Assembly (NCBI GenBank): GCA_016806645.1
Contig: JACSYO010001640.1
Span: 1,872,501 to 1,936,500, forward strand
Source of the DNA: Ophiodon elongatus
Lineage: Eukaryota > Chordata > Actinopteri > Perciformes > Hexagrammidae
Direction of reading: 5' to 3'
Length of the DNA: 64,000 nt
The position numbers were made by a program, and so were the translations under genes. Below, one piece after another: positions 48,601 to 59,800 of the stretch; the stretch's first letter is position 1, and the number at the start of each line of letters is the position of its first letter. The notes below the pieces were generated by a model, which was not told the DNA's origin, did no database searches, and was given only the letters and a program-made list of their open reading frames with translations.

Positions 48601-49965
48601 TCATAATTCATATTTCTTTTCAAAACAAACATTTTACAATGGATAAACAGCTCAACAAACACAATAAAACAAGGTACAAAATCTAAAAGGAGGTCATAAT
48701 TAACATAATTTGAAATGGCAAGCTGATCAAATTTGATTTTTATATACAATATTCAGATAGTTATATACTAAATTTCGAATTTAGCAGCTTTAAAGAATTA
48801 GGCTACAGTGTGACTTTCAGATGTCTTTCAAAGTCTGCGTTGATATCTGGCATTCAGATGAAAGACATGAGGTCATTCTCACTTTCCTTATGTTCCTGTC
48901 TGCACATAAACACCTGATGTACCAAATAAAACCTTTTAATCTTATAATATCATACTAATTACATAATTAGCAGTTAATATTACTGATATACTGATTGATA
49001 TTGTTAAACTCAAGCAGAAAAAAGAGTTTATTATGAAGATGTTTTACCATCATCCTGCAGCTCTGCTTCCTTCACTGGAGGACGCTCTAACAGCTCAGCT
49101 TCCACTGCAGCCTCCGATCCCAACGTCTCGATATCTGAACCCTGTAAACACAATAAACGTACATTAATACTGAGCATGATGGAAGAAATACATATTGCAT
49201 TGTTCGATAAATATCAATAAATCAGCCAATACATGCAGAGGTACAGTATTAAGTAAGTATTTGTATGCAAGATCATTTGTAGCCTTGACTAGCAACTGCA
49301 ACAAATTATAAGCAAAAATAGTCTTTAATTGCTCAACTTCAGCTTGCTATTTATGTGCAATAACTAAATTATTATTATTTATAACTAAAATCCTGGCTTG
49401 AATTTTAGTAAACAAAATATATGTTTGTATACAAGTTACTGCAGTTCATTCTAAGGAATTGCAAATTGTCCCCTTTTACGGGATTTTCTTTGTGGTAATG
49501 TTTATTGCCAGTCTGCGCTGTCACATCAGTGTACTATGTCTAAAAGTATTTGAATACAATCAAATTAACGGTTTATCATATAAAACTAGATAAAAGTTCT
49601 CTCAACTATTCCATGAATGAGTTGGGAAGAAGTTGCCAAAATGTTCAACAGTTTGCTGAAAGTTGTGAAGATGTTTGAGATAATCAACCTGTAGTCTCAT
49701 TTTGATTAAATGTGATAATCATACCTTTAGTTTCCTTCACAGACATTTCAGTCATAATTAAGTTTTTCTTTGTGTCTTGTTTTATTTTAGATTGTAATAA
49801 ACCACTTTCTCTTTGCTGCCTTCTTAAAATAAAATAAAATAAAATAATAATAACACAACAACAACTGAAAATAGCTTGGATTACGAACAAAAAAAGGAAT
49901 CATACCTCATTACTGATAATGGTCCAGCCACAGGACGACTCTGTGTCACTTAACGTCTCTGACAT
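41947..49965 (-). CDS. ccpg1: CCPG1, ER-phagy receptor (cell cycle progression 1)
   Basis: CCPG1 is a single-pass ER membrane protein induced by ER stress that links ER to autophagy through ATG8 proteins and FIP200. Nine coding exons keep frame: 49965-49906, 49141-49048, 48289-48204, 48107-47930, 46372-45935, 45544-45429, 44701-44576, 44351-43057, 42136-41947, giving 860 residues. GWTII near residue 14 matches the LIR. GSDIETL and DHSDIVTL match the two FIP200-binding motifs. Exon 5 encodes long glutamate runs and then the membrane segment CILIALVVAISMGFGHF. A long coiled coil follows (DELRRELNVL, LETRLSFEQQRSDLWERLY), then the conserved luminal domain (CSGVFDCA, NGVFIHDQMLFTDFV). The C-terminus IELGPMPFDPKY matches the longer human isoform. 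A noncoding first exon likely ends at 50970. Confidence 0.96.
42275..42490. repeat. Interspersed repeat in the last ccpg1 intron
   Basis: The phrase TTTAAATTGGTCCAGTATTA followed by a GC-rich stretch resembles a short repeat that is abundant in percomorph genomes. Boundaries and class are uncertain. Confidence 0.4.
42635..42665. repeat. AT microsatellite
   Basis: About 15 TA units in the last intron of ccpg1. Confidence 0.9.
46078..46214 (-). repeat. ccpg1: Glutamate-coding CTC/GAG repeat in ccpg1 exon 5
   Basis: Two GAG-type trinucleotide runs encode about 16 and about 14 consecutive glutamates, separated by a Gln/Lys-rich spacer, just before the transmembrane segment. The opposite frames give Ser, Leu or Arg strings that are shadows. 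Confidence 0.95.
46600..47190. mobile_element. Probable decayed interspersed element in ccpg1 intron 4
   Basis: Composition shifts to GC-rich relative to the intron. Around 47,035-47,095 GAAAGGGAACGAAATG and CTTGTGTTCCCTGAAGC form an imperfect inverted pair of a kind seen at fish repeat ends. Short open frames on + (46619-46810, 46952-47140) are interrupted. I do not recognise the family. Confidence 0.35.
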
Positions 49966-50969
49966 TTCTGTCAGTTGTCAGCAATATACAGGGATCTATA
50001 AGAGATAACGAGGTCAAACACTGGAAACAGCATGAGGTGGTGAAAAAGACACGATGTGCACATGTGTCACGAGCTGAAAAACAGTGTCATGAATCTTTAA
50101 CAGTCCAAAATGAGCTTATTATTGTACATAATCAAGATATGAAATACAATAATACACTTCAAGAGTGCAACACTGTTTGCTTTTCTTTCTTCGGGTGTAT
50201 TTGACAGTCAGATATATTAGTTCAGTGCCATCAAGGCATTAAATAGCAGGAACCTGATAGAAGCATTTGCTACTAATTTTCTGTGTTCATTGATGAAGAT
50301 GAACGGGTTGACCGAGCCTGTAGTTGTAGTGTCACACTGACAACGAATAATGACACTAATATCTATGTATTCGGGTGTATCTGATCGAGCAGCAACCTAA
50401 CCTGACCCCAAGCAGGAAGTAACTGTTTCACTATTCTACTTTACTATGTGGAGTACTGGAAAGTACTCTTCACTGGAAAAAAATGTTGTGTACCACAAAT
50501 GTATAGAGATCCTTAAGTTACATGAACTATGAATCTGGTTGTTTTAGAAAATATAAAAGTGTTTTTTCATTTAACAGGTTAAGCTGGAAGGCCAAATCTA
50601 GTTTCATTCACCACCTCAGCATGAAGCCCTGTACAGTCATTAGTTCATAAACTTGAGACTGAGTACCTGTATGCATCATTCAAACACATAATAATAACAA
50701 TAATAATAACAATAATAACAACAACAATAATAATAATATATAAACACGTGTGAACAGCGACCTCTGTCGGTGAAAGCCCACAACAGCAGCTCCCACACAT
50801 CAGCTCCTGCGGCCTGACAACGAAAACAGCCTTAACAACAGACTTCACCTCACAAACACCGCGTGACCATCGACCACATCGCGACATTTAACTAAAGGTC
50901 GGTTCACAGCCAGTTAACTAACTCAGAGACTAACGTTGTTATTAACACCAGGCTCTGAGCACCGCTTAC

Positions 50970-51420
50970 GCCGTGCCTTGTCGATGCCTGTATCTCTAGC
51001 AGGCTGCTGACGTCACTATCTCGTGACAGACTTGTGTATAAAATGTACTCAACGCACCGGTTTTTAGAGCCCAAAGACGAAGCAGCTGTTTACATGCAGC
51101 TCGAGAGTTGTTGCAGTCCGCCCGAGCTTCAGGTCATCCGCTAACAACACGGAAAAACCACCTGGAGACGGGAAATGTAGTTTTTAAGCTGCGTGGGCGA
51201 ACACGCAGCGCCGCGCCTGCACCGCAGTCTTGGAACTACATTTCCCACAAGGCAGCGCGGTGGCCCAACGTGCTCCGCGATGGTGGAAACAACTCTTGTA
51301 AGAAATATAAACAAGGAAGCGTGACAAAGCAGAGTTAATCACGACGAAAAGACAACAGGACCAACTCACTGTCGGGTTGCTGTGCTGTGCGGTGACGTCA
51401 GAAGAAGTTTATAACGTAGT
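50970..51420 (-). promoter_or_regulatory. ccpg1: ccpg1 promoter and noncoding first exon
   Basis: A CpG-rich island is flanked by AT-rich DNA. A - strand donor (GCACGGC then GTAAGCGG) at 50,970 would end a noncoding exon that splices to the acceptor at 49,996. An inverted pair of ZNF143-like sites lies at 51,170-51,246. No TATA box is evident. Confidence 0.6.
51170..51246. promoter_or_regulatory. Inverted pair of ZNF143/Staf-like sites
   Basis: GGGAAATGTAGTT (51170-51182) and AACTACATTTCCC (51234-51246) are exact reverse complements. The right site continues as ACTACATTTCCCACAAGGC, close to the ZNF143/THAP11 element ACTACAATTCCCAGCATGC. Between them is a short GC-rich hairpin around GCGTGGGCGAACACGC. 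Confidence 0.65.
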
Positions 51421-51531
51421 TCACTGATATGCAGATGTTTATCATAAAGCACGTGCTCCTCGTTGTTGTGGTCAGTTGGCGCGTTTCCTCGGCTGAGAGC
51501 CAGCGGACTGTTTGGTTGAGCAACACAGAGT

Positions 51532-51556
51532 CATGTTGCCCGACGGGAGGTTGAGG
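51532..51556 (+). other. Possible divergent first exon (unidentified)
   Basis: An ATG opens eight codons before a donor-like GTCAGTACC, divergent from ccpg1. In human, PIERCE2 starts in this divergent position. I found no downstream exons resembling it, so this is only a positional suggestion. Confidence 0.15.
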
Positions 51557-51559
51557 TCA

Positions 51560-51702
51560 GTACCTTTAGTTTGAGTTAGTACACGCCTCTACTGTGCAGC
51601 CCTCACCCAATCACCAATAGTTACAATTATCCTTTAGTTTGAAGCCATTAATAACAATAACACCACAGACACACAACAGAAGTATGTTATTGTGTTGGGT
51701 TT

Positions 51703-51741
<39 letters not shown>

Positions 51742-53100
51742 TATAACAGGGTTTAACTGTGTGGCAGAATGAGGATGCTTTAAGGAACCAACCCTTAAAA
51801 AATAATACATCATTTTATATCATACATGTTGATTTTTCTTTTTGCATAATTATTATAATAACTGTATTATGAATTAGTAAGCCTATGATCTACTGTTAAG
51901 GTGTGTGTGTGTGTGTGTGTGTGGTAATTACTGGAATGTAGACAGGTGCTTTGCTCATAGTTTTACATAATAGCTTAAAGAGTATACGCTTGTGTACATG
52001 CAGCAATAAGGGAGCTTTAATTTCTAACCATTTGAAGCACATTAAAGTGATGAAGACTGTGTGTAACATCATATGTAAAATGATCTCCAACACTAATGTG
52101 ACACGAACTGTTGTCGATAATGTTCATTGTAGCACAACCAGCTAAGACTTGTAATAATTTTCAAAATGTATAATTTAGCCATATCATGTGCTTGGGATTA
52201 CAAATTTAGCTGTAAATTGATTATTTTTGAGAGAATTGTTGTAAAAGTATAATGAAGTTTGTTGTGGTATATATATTCAGATTCTTTAAGTAAAGGTCGT
52301 AGTACCACACAGTAAAAATACTCCATTGCAAATCCTGAATTATAAATATGTTTGAAGAATAGAAAAATATTTGCAGAAAAAATTATATTAAAAGTGCAGA
52401 TTATGCTGAATAGCCCCTAAAATGTGAATCAAAAAGTAAATTCCCTTATTAACTGAAGAAGAAACAAAGTAAGGGCCTTGTACTTAAATACAAATTTGAG
52501 GTAGATTTTACATACAGATACATATGAAGAGCTTAAAAGAAATCATATGCTTTGTTATAAATTAGAACACTGATTTATACAAGTTGAGCTGAAGCGATTA
52601 GTCAATGAAAGAACATTAATCAGCAATAATAATAATATTAATAATAGTCATTGAATTCAATTTTTATGAAAAATGCCAAACATTGTGAGGTTTGGACAAA
52701 ACCAGCATTGTGAAGAGTAATTTCGGGCTCTGAGTAATTTATAACGGGCATTCTCACTATTCTCTGATATTTTAGGAATCAAAGTAATCAATTAATTCAT
52801 TGAGAAAATAAGCAGCTGATGATTTCATGATGAAAATAATTATCAGTTGCAGTGATATATAAAATAGTTAAAACACTTCAACCAACTCAAAGATTGAATG
52901 CTCACCAACATGATGCTGTATTATTATATTCAAACCCTTTTAATAAATGTGTGTGTTCAAGGCTATTCACAAATATGTCTCCTGTCTGGAAGGCCATTGA
53001 AGAAGTTAAAGGAACAAGTTGGATTGTGGTTAAAATTACAGCCTTTGCAGTTAAATGAAACTAAAGCAATGAAAAGTTATGACAGTAAAAACAAATGAAG
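51560..53100. other. Spacer between ccpg1 promoter and prtg 3' end
   Basis: AT-rich. It contains an AT microsatellite (51,706-51,736), a short GT run (51,900-51,922) and a divergent copy of the AAGTAAAAGTACT-type repeat (52,275-52,520). No gene is seen. Confidence 0.5.
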
Positions 53101-53104
53101 ACAC

Positions 53105-53641
53105 GTTGCATTTTTTATACTTTTATTTCAATTGAGAATCAGACTTTTTCATAATTAACCGATGTCTAAAACCTCCTAACTAAACAATTTTTTTGGCAAA
53201 AACCAACTTGCAAGTGGCTTTTGTCAAAATATAACAAAACCTTAACGGAACATATCAGAAAACATAATAATTACAAAAAGGTACATTCATTTTTCCAGAC
53301 TTGAGACCTGCTTTCTCACTGAGGAGGAGCAGCGGTGGGTTTTCCCTGAGTTTGACTAAAAATGACCCACAGCGCTCCGCCTCATTATCAAAGCACAACA
53401 GTACTGCAACCAGGGAAAACAAGAGTCTGCGTTTCATCCCTAAATTCACACGCTTGGACAGGAACATAATTCCAACATAACACCATTCATGAGACAAAAG
53501 ACAACAGAGCAACATCTCGGGACATTTGTTTGAGGATCTTGACCTCAATCTTACAGCCATTAATGAAAAATAAAAACCTGAGGTACTTATGTGTTGTGTA
53601 TGAACTAAAAAAGGCCCAATTCAGAACATGTATGACAGCTG

Positions 53642-53700
<59 letters not shown>

Positions 53701-56630
53701 TAAAGGTCAGTATCTTATCACAGCTTCACAACATCACTTGAACATTTTGGGTTCAGAAAATAAGCTCAAGAGCTGTTTTCAGATTCTGGATTGAGCCCTT
53801 AAAGCTCTACTGATACAGGATTTATGAATACATTATGGATCCAGTTCAAATGGAAATGTATATCCTTCTTTTACTTTGCAAGGAAAATCCACTGTAGTCC
53901 ACTGTATTAAAAAAAAATCTATTTTATCTTGAAAGACCACAGATAAAAAAAAACTTGATTTAGTGGAAATAACCGGTGATTAAGAAACAGCGTTCATCCT
54001 GCTTTCTCGTAGTACAACATGTTATACAGTAATAAAATGAGCATGAGAAACCTGACGATGACCACATTCCACTCAAAGAAAGGTTTCTTTTTCACGGATC
54101 TCTCTCAGTTTGCCAATACGCAACGGTGACCTTTAAAAAAAATCTTTGGTTTACATTGTTTGCTTTTCAAAAGAAAGTTAATCTGATTGTGTGACTTTCC
54201 ATCTCGACAATTTCTCATGATTGAATCCTCCGCAGAATCCTCTGATTAAAAATACAGAACTGTGAAAGCATTTGTGTGCCCACTGACCTTTCTACCATCT
54301 TTATTATAATAACTGAAAAAAAAAAACGTGTGAGATCTTCAAATTATCTGTATAAAAGGCATGCCATTTAAATACATGTATTTATTGTTTAAAACGTACT
54401 CTACGTATGTACCATGTGAGGAAATCTCACAAATACAATACTTTTAAATAATTTTGTAACTTATGTTTAAAAATCAGTGGGTGCTCATTTTCACAGGACT
54501 GCACTGTTGCAACACAGACACCACTCAATATAATATACTGTATTTCATCATTTTCACCTACAATTTACAGACATCGGTTTGCAACAGTTTTCGAGGGAAT
54601 CTGCGACAGAATTATTTGATTTGTGTGCAAACAATTGATTATTAATCGTCACTCCATCGTCAGTAAGTGCCTGTTAATCCTGCTGGCACTTCCTCAGAGT
54701 TTTAACCCGCGACTCTTCTCTCCTCTGGTCGCGGGTCAAGGCCACTAATGTGCAAGGCTTCGTTTGAGGAGCTCAACTGATCTCAAAGGCCGCGTTTCAT
54801 CTTTGGTCTAACGTGTTTTGATTATTTCACATTCCTCAGTAACCTTCTGCCGGAGATTAGTTGAGAGACTAAAATAAACTCAGGTAGCAAACAACTCTTT
54901 GGTTAATAGCATCACAGTCACCGCTGCACATTGGCAGATAATACAAAACTACTTTGCAGACAAGTGCTAATTTTTATCTACTCTACAACAAAACAAAAAA
55001 ACTACTTGGAACCAAGGTAACTACAATGCATACTCAGAACTACATTATCTTCTAACAAAAATATAGTTTTATGGTGTTCATTCAATTCTTCACTTCCCTC
55101 TCTGATTAAACACTTCCATTGCTTTTACTACAATCATTCTTCTCGTTTTTGCATCCTCACGTGGAGCTTTTCCCTCAGAAAGATTAGGCTTTGGTTTCCA
55201 CATCTGAGGGAGGCTTTCCCACATTAAGGCCAATTATAAAGCTTTTCTGTACCGACACGCCGCTGCAAGCACTTCTGGTGTGAATCTTTACACGAATAAA
55301 AAGGAAGAAGTCAATAAACAAACGAGTCTGCTGTAAAAAACAGACGTTATAGGACCTGAGGAGAAACTAAAGAGGGCGTTTTCATCTGTGGGGAGGGCGG
55401 CACAACAACCGACACATTCATTCTATTAGGCAATTAGACTCTACAACAGTTTAGTACTGAGAAGATACCCTGTCAGTTAAGCATGTAACACTACATGACT
55501 TTTCAAAGGTACTAAACTTTGTTCCCTGAGTTTTAGGAAAACAATAAGACAATAAAATAAATTCTTAATCGAGGTAGTATAACATAGGAATAGCAAGGGC
55601 AGCTGCACACTGACGTACAAAACAAAAGCAGACATTCATTATCTTTTCACACCATTACTCAATAATGGACAAAATGATCAAAACACACTATTAATACTGG
55701 CTCAGTACCTCAGCAACATCTGAGGAGATAAATAACAAACTGTATGTTCCCATCCTTCAGGCCACACAACAGGTGGAGCGAGAGGAGAGAGCTGCAGCGC
55801 CCTTACCATCCAGTAAAATCAGGACAAAGTAAGAGAAAAGGACAAAAATGGATGACAATCGGAAGAAAAGTCATCAGGAAGTATAAAATGCAATGAAACT
55901 GAGGCAGCCCATCACAAAACGTAGGTATAAGTAGTTATTAAATACACAGTGGAAGTTTACCCGGAGGTAAACCGAGGTAGATAATCAGTGAAAAGGACTC
56001 ACACTTCCTTTTCGCTCCAGTGATAAACTCTCTTAAATAATGTCAGAAATGTCACGTTTTGTCACGTTTTTGACAGTCTTTTTAAACATTCATGGTGGGT
56101 GAGATTTTTTTTTCAAAAACATACAGACACAAATAAAGAAAAGACATTCATTGAATGAAAAAGAAAAGAGTAAAAGAAATCAAATGACCCCTCCCTGCCA
56201 ATATTTTATACTTTAAAAGGCATTTGTCGGCTTTCTGTTCATTGTGTGTTGGACCAGGATAAAGGTTGAAAAAAGGTCTCTCTCCTTGTTTCTTTACAGC
56301 TCGCTCTCATACTTACATTCAGGCCGGTGGTACACTTACAACGGAAAACAACTGCAGGAGGTTTACGTGGATGAATTGCTTCTGTTGGTGGCAGCGACAT
56401 AGTCAAAGGATTCGTTAGACATTTTGGGAAACGCGCCGGAGTAAAGTAGACAAGAGTTAGATGAAAAGATTGAAAGCACTCTTATATCTAAGTGGTATCA
56501 GTCTTCTCAGCCAAGTCTCACCAGAAGATGAATAATTAAGTGTAAAAAACTAAAAATAGGAAGCTGCAGTGAGCTTTTCTACTTCAGTGCAGTTTAACTT
56601 TTTTGCAAGTGTACCACTGCCTTCACACGT

Positions 56631-56701
<71 letters not shown>

Positions 56702-56823
56702 ACAGTCTCACACACACACTTACAGTCTCACACACACAGTTACAGTCTCACACACACACTTACAGTCTCACACACACACACACAGTCTCACACACACACA
56801 CACGCTCACACACACACACAGTC
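53105..56823 (-). other. prtg: Probable prtg 3' UTR
   Basis: No coding frames. A - strand AATAAA at 53127-53122 is the last strong signal before the spacer, which would make a 3' UTR of about 3.7 kb. A GT microsatellite lies at 53,643-53,697. A partial copy of a common fish repeat lies at about 56,415-56,510 (see 58,755-59,060). Confidence 0.45.
53643..53697. repeat. GT microsatellite
   Basis: About 27 uninterrupted TG units in the probable prtg 3' UTR. Confidence 0.97.
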
Positions 56824-56850
56824 TCACACACACACAGTCTCACACACTTG
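56634..56850. repeat. CA microsatellite grading into a CTTACAGTCTCA minisatellite
   Basis: A pure CA run (56,634-56,700) passes into about eight units combining CACACACA with CTTACAGTCT or CAGTCTCA. Its right end runs into the last codons of prtg. Confidence 0.95.
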
Positions 56851-59800
56851 GAGAGACAGTGCAGCCTCAGAACTGCTCTGCGCTTCGTGAGGACAGCAGC
56901 CGTTCTCGACAGACTCCATTATCTTCAGGTCAGTGGGACTTTCCTCCATCAGCTCTTCAGGGGTGGTGCTGCAGTCCGAGCCTCCGCTTTCCTCCGCCGT
57001 CAGAGACGGAGGGCGGCTGCTGGTTCCAGACGAAAGGTTGGTCATCTCTGTCTCGTCGTGAGAGTAACGACCCGAGTCCCCGGTTGCGTGGCTGCCCTCG
57101 CTGTTGGAGGAGCCCTCCGAGTCGCCGGGACGCCAGAGCAGAGCCTGCAGGGTGGTGGGCTGGTCCGGAGACATCGAAAGCTCCTCTTCGTAGGTCAGCA
57201 CTGTGGCGCCGGGCTGGTAGGAGGCGGAGCTTCGTCTCATACTCTACAACGCAGACAACATGTTGCTTCAGTTAGTCTGAGTGTTTATTTGTTGTTGTGT
57301 AGTTGCAGATAGCTGCAAACTATCTTGATGTCACAAGCAAACCTGCTGGAAATGTTCTTATTCTGACTTCACATGCTATCATCCAAATTATATATGGGAG
57401 CCTCAGAAGACTTTTTTTAAGTTCCTAAAAAGCTCTTTTTATGGAAAATACTAATCAAATGTGTTTCCTTTCCTCTGCATGAATTGTGGGTATTGTTTTT
57501 GCTATTAGTTGCTGATGAGAATTTAACGAGCAGGACTCATCACTAATCTTAATTAATCTTACCTGTAGTGCTTGGCTGTCCTTTTTCACATTACTGCTGA
57601 AGGAAAACCATTTCTCTTTCTTCTCAGTGCCGGGCTGAACAGGCCCGAGATAATTTATAATGAGATTTGTTCCACCCTAAAAGTGAAAATATATAAATAT
57701 ATATTTTAAATTATATTTAAGTATGAAAACGTATAAGCCATAACCAGGACTCTATTGTAAAATAAATATGATTGGAACTGATACTCTTGCAACTACATTC
57801 AATGTAGATCTGAGAACAGTAGGTCACACCAATTAGTATCTCTGTTACAATTTCACGTTTCCCAAAAGGAATTTTTTTGTCAAGTACCTTGGCATCAATG
57901 AAATGGTTTGGGCTCATCATTGGGACGCTCACATCCGCATGTTCAGCTTGTCCCTCAGAGCCCAGATGTCCTGCAGCCGAGGCAGATGTGTCCACTCCTT
58001 CTCTGTATGTTTTCACAGCTGAAAATTTCCTGGAGGGAAACAAACATGACGTCACTACCGACGTAGTGGAAATGTGGCTTTCGCTGTTAGAAGCAGCGGT
58101 CAGTCCATACAGTTTCTAAGCTCTCAGACATACTAAGTACCTATTTTTCCCTCTGCAGATGATGATGAAAGCGCAGATGATGATGCAGATGAGAGCGATG
58201 CAGACTCCAACAGTGATCCCTGTCATTGACTTTTGGTCCAGGTGGTAGAAGCCATCAGAAAAGCCTGTGAAGGATGAAGCAACATTGAGTTTCAATCATT
58301 TGCCAAAGCGCAGCTTTTGATTCTGTCAGGATAACGTTGATATTACTGACCTGTGGAGTGGGTGGAGCCTTGAGAGAGCCGGGGATCGTGACCAGAGGAT
58401 AAATCTGCTTGGACTGACAGCTCTATCGTATGAGAAAACGGCCCATCGCCCATCTTGTTGGATGCAGAAACTTTCACGAAGTAAATCTGGCCAGGCTTCA
58501 GGTTCTCCAGCAGTGACATGGTGATGGTTCCTGTTGGTGAGATTTAACTCTGGTGTTTAACTGCACCTTGACTGCACATTGTGAAAAGGGGTCTTTTGTC
58601 TATTTAACCTTATTTACTGTTGTTTAGTGGTTATTAAAGTTCTGTTCTTTCGAGGCTCCACTCTGAGGGAGTCAGTCCAGGTAGTCATGGAGTTTTTGAT
58701 TACAAACTTCAATTTGGTGTTAAACTGCATTAAGTGGTAATATTTAAAGGAAAAGTTTAACAATTTGGGAAGTGCGTTCATTTGCTTTCTTGCTGAGAGT
58801 TAGATAAGAAGATTGATACCACTCTCACGTGTGAACAGCAAATAGTAGCTGGAGCCAGCAGCCGGTTAGTTTAGCTTAGCATAAAGAATGGAAGTAGTGG
58901 GAAACAGCTAGCCTGGCTCCCTCCAAAAGGAACAAAATCACCCTCCCAGCACCTCTAGCTCATTATTACCACGTTATATCTCCGTACGTAAAACAAATTG
59001 TAAAATTCACAAATCCAGAAAGTGAATACGTTTTGAGTTTCCCAAAATATTCAACGATTCCTTTAATGTCTAAATATATTTGAGCACCACAACATGAGAG
59101 TTACTGTTAAATAAACACAACGCTGTTGTACTGCTACCCCAATATGCTACTGTAGAGATACACGTAAAGCTCTGACTGTGATGCACTAAAAAGACAAACA
59201 TAAAAACAATCCTCATAGATGAAAGATGCTATGTGAGAGAAGAGCAGGAGGTCAGGGGATCAGGGCTATACGCATTCCCTTATTCAGTACCACCCAGTCT
59301 ACACACCACCAGGGTCCCAGCAGAGACCAAAGAGAGGTGGGTGTTCGGTTTGAGGTGATGGGGGCTGGGCGGAGCTGGAGGAGCTTTGTGAACGCTTCCC
59401 TTTTGACCCCTTCACCAGGGGGCTTGGTGGGTCTTTTTGTGTTTCCTGAGGTCATGTGCCCTGAAAAACAGCTCCGCTGCCTCAGAAACCCGATAGAGCG
59501 ACAGCTTTACGACGCCTGTGACTGAGTGGAACGGTTGCTTTACAAAGGTTTCTCACTTTAAATATTGCATTAATCATTCAGTATATTTGTTGATGTTGGT
59601 TTTCTAAACCCTCCACTTAGACTTTCTTTCTGTCTTAATCATATAAAACAATATTTTTCTTTGACACAAACTTGCAGTTTATATCTCTGTGAATATCTTC
59701 TTCAAACAAAAATGGCTCCCAGCTAACTTATAATGTGGCAAACAATGTGTTTTTTCTTCACAACTTCATAGGAAACTGAATCTGCATTTAGACCTGCACA

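Noticed and set aside
56569..57312. A 247-residue + strand frame across the prtg terminal exon
   Set aside because: It consists of His/Thr repeats from the CA microsatellite and the complement of the prtg coding exon.
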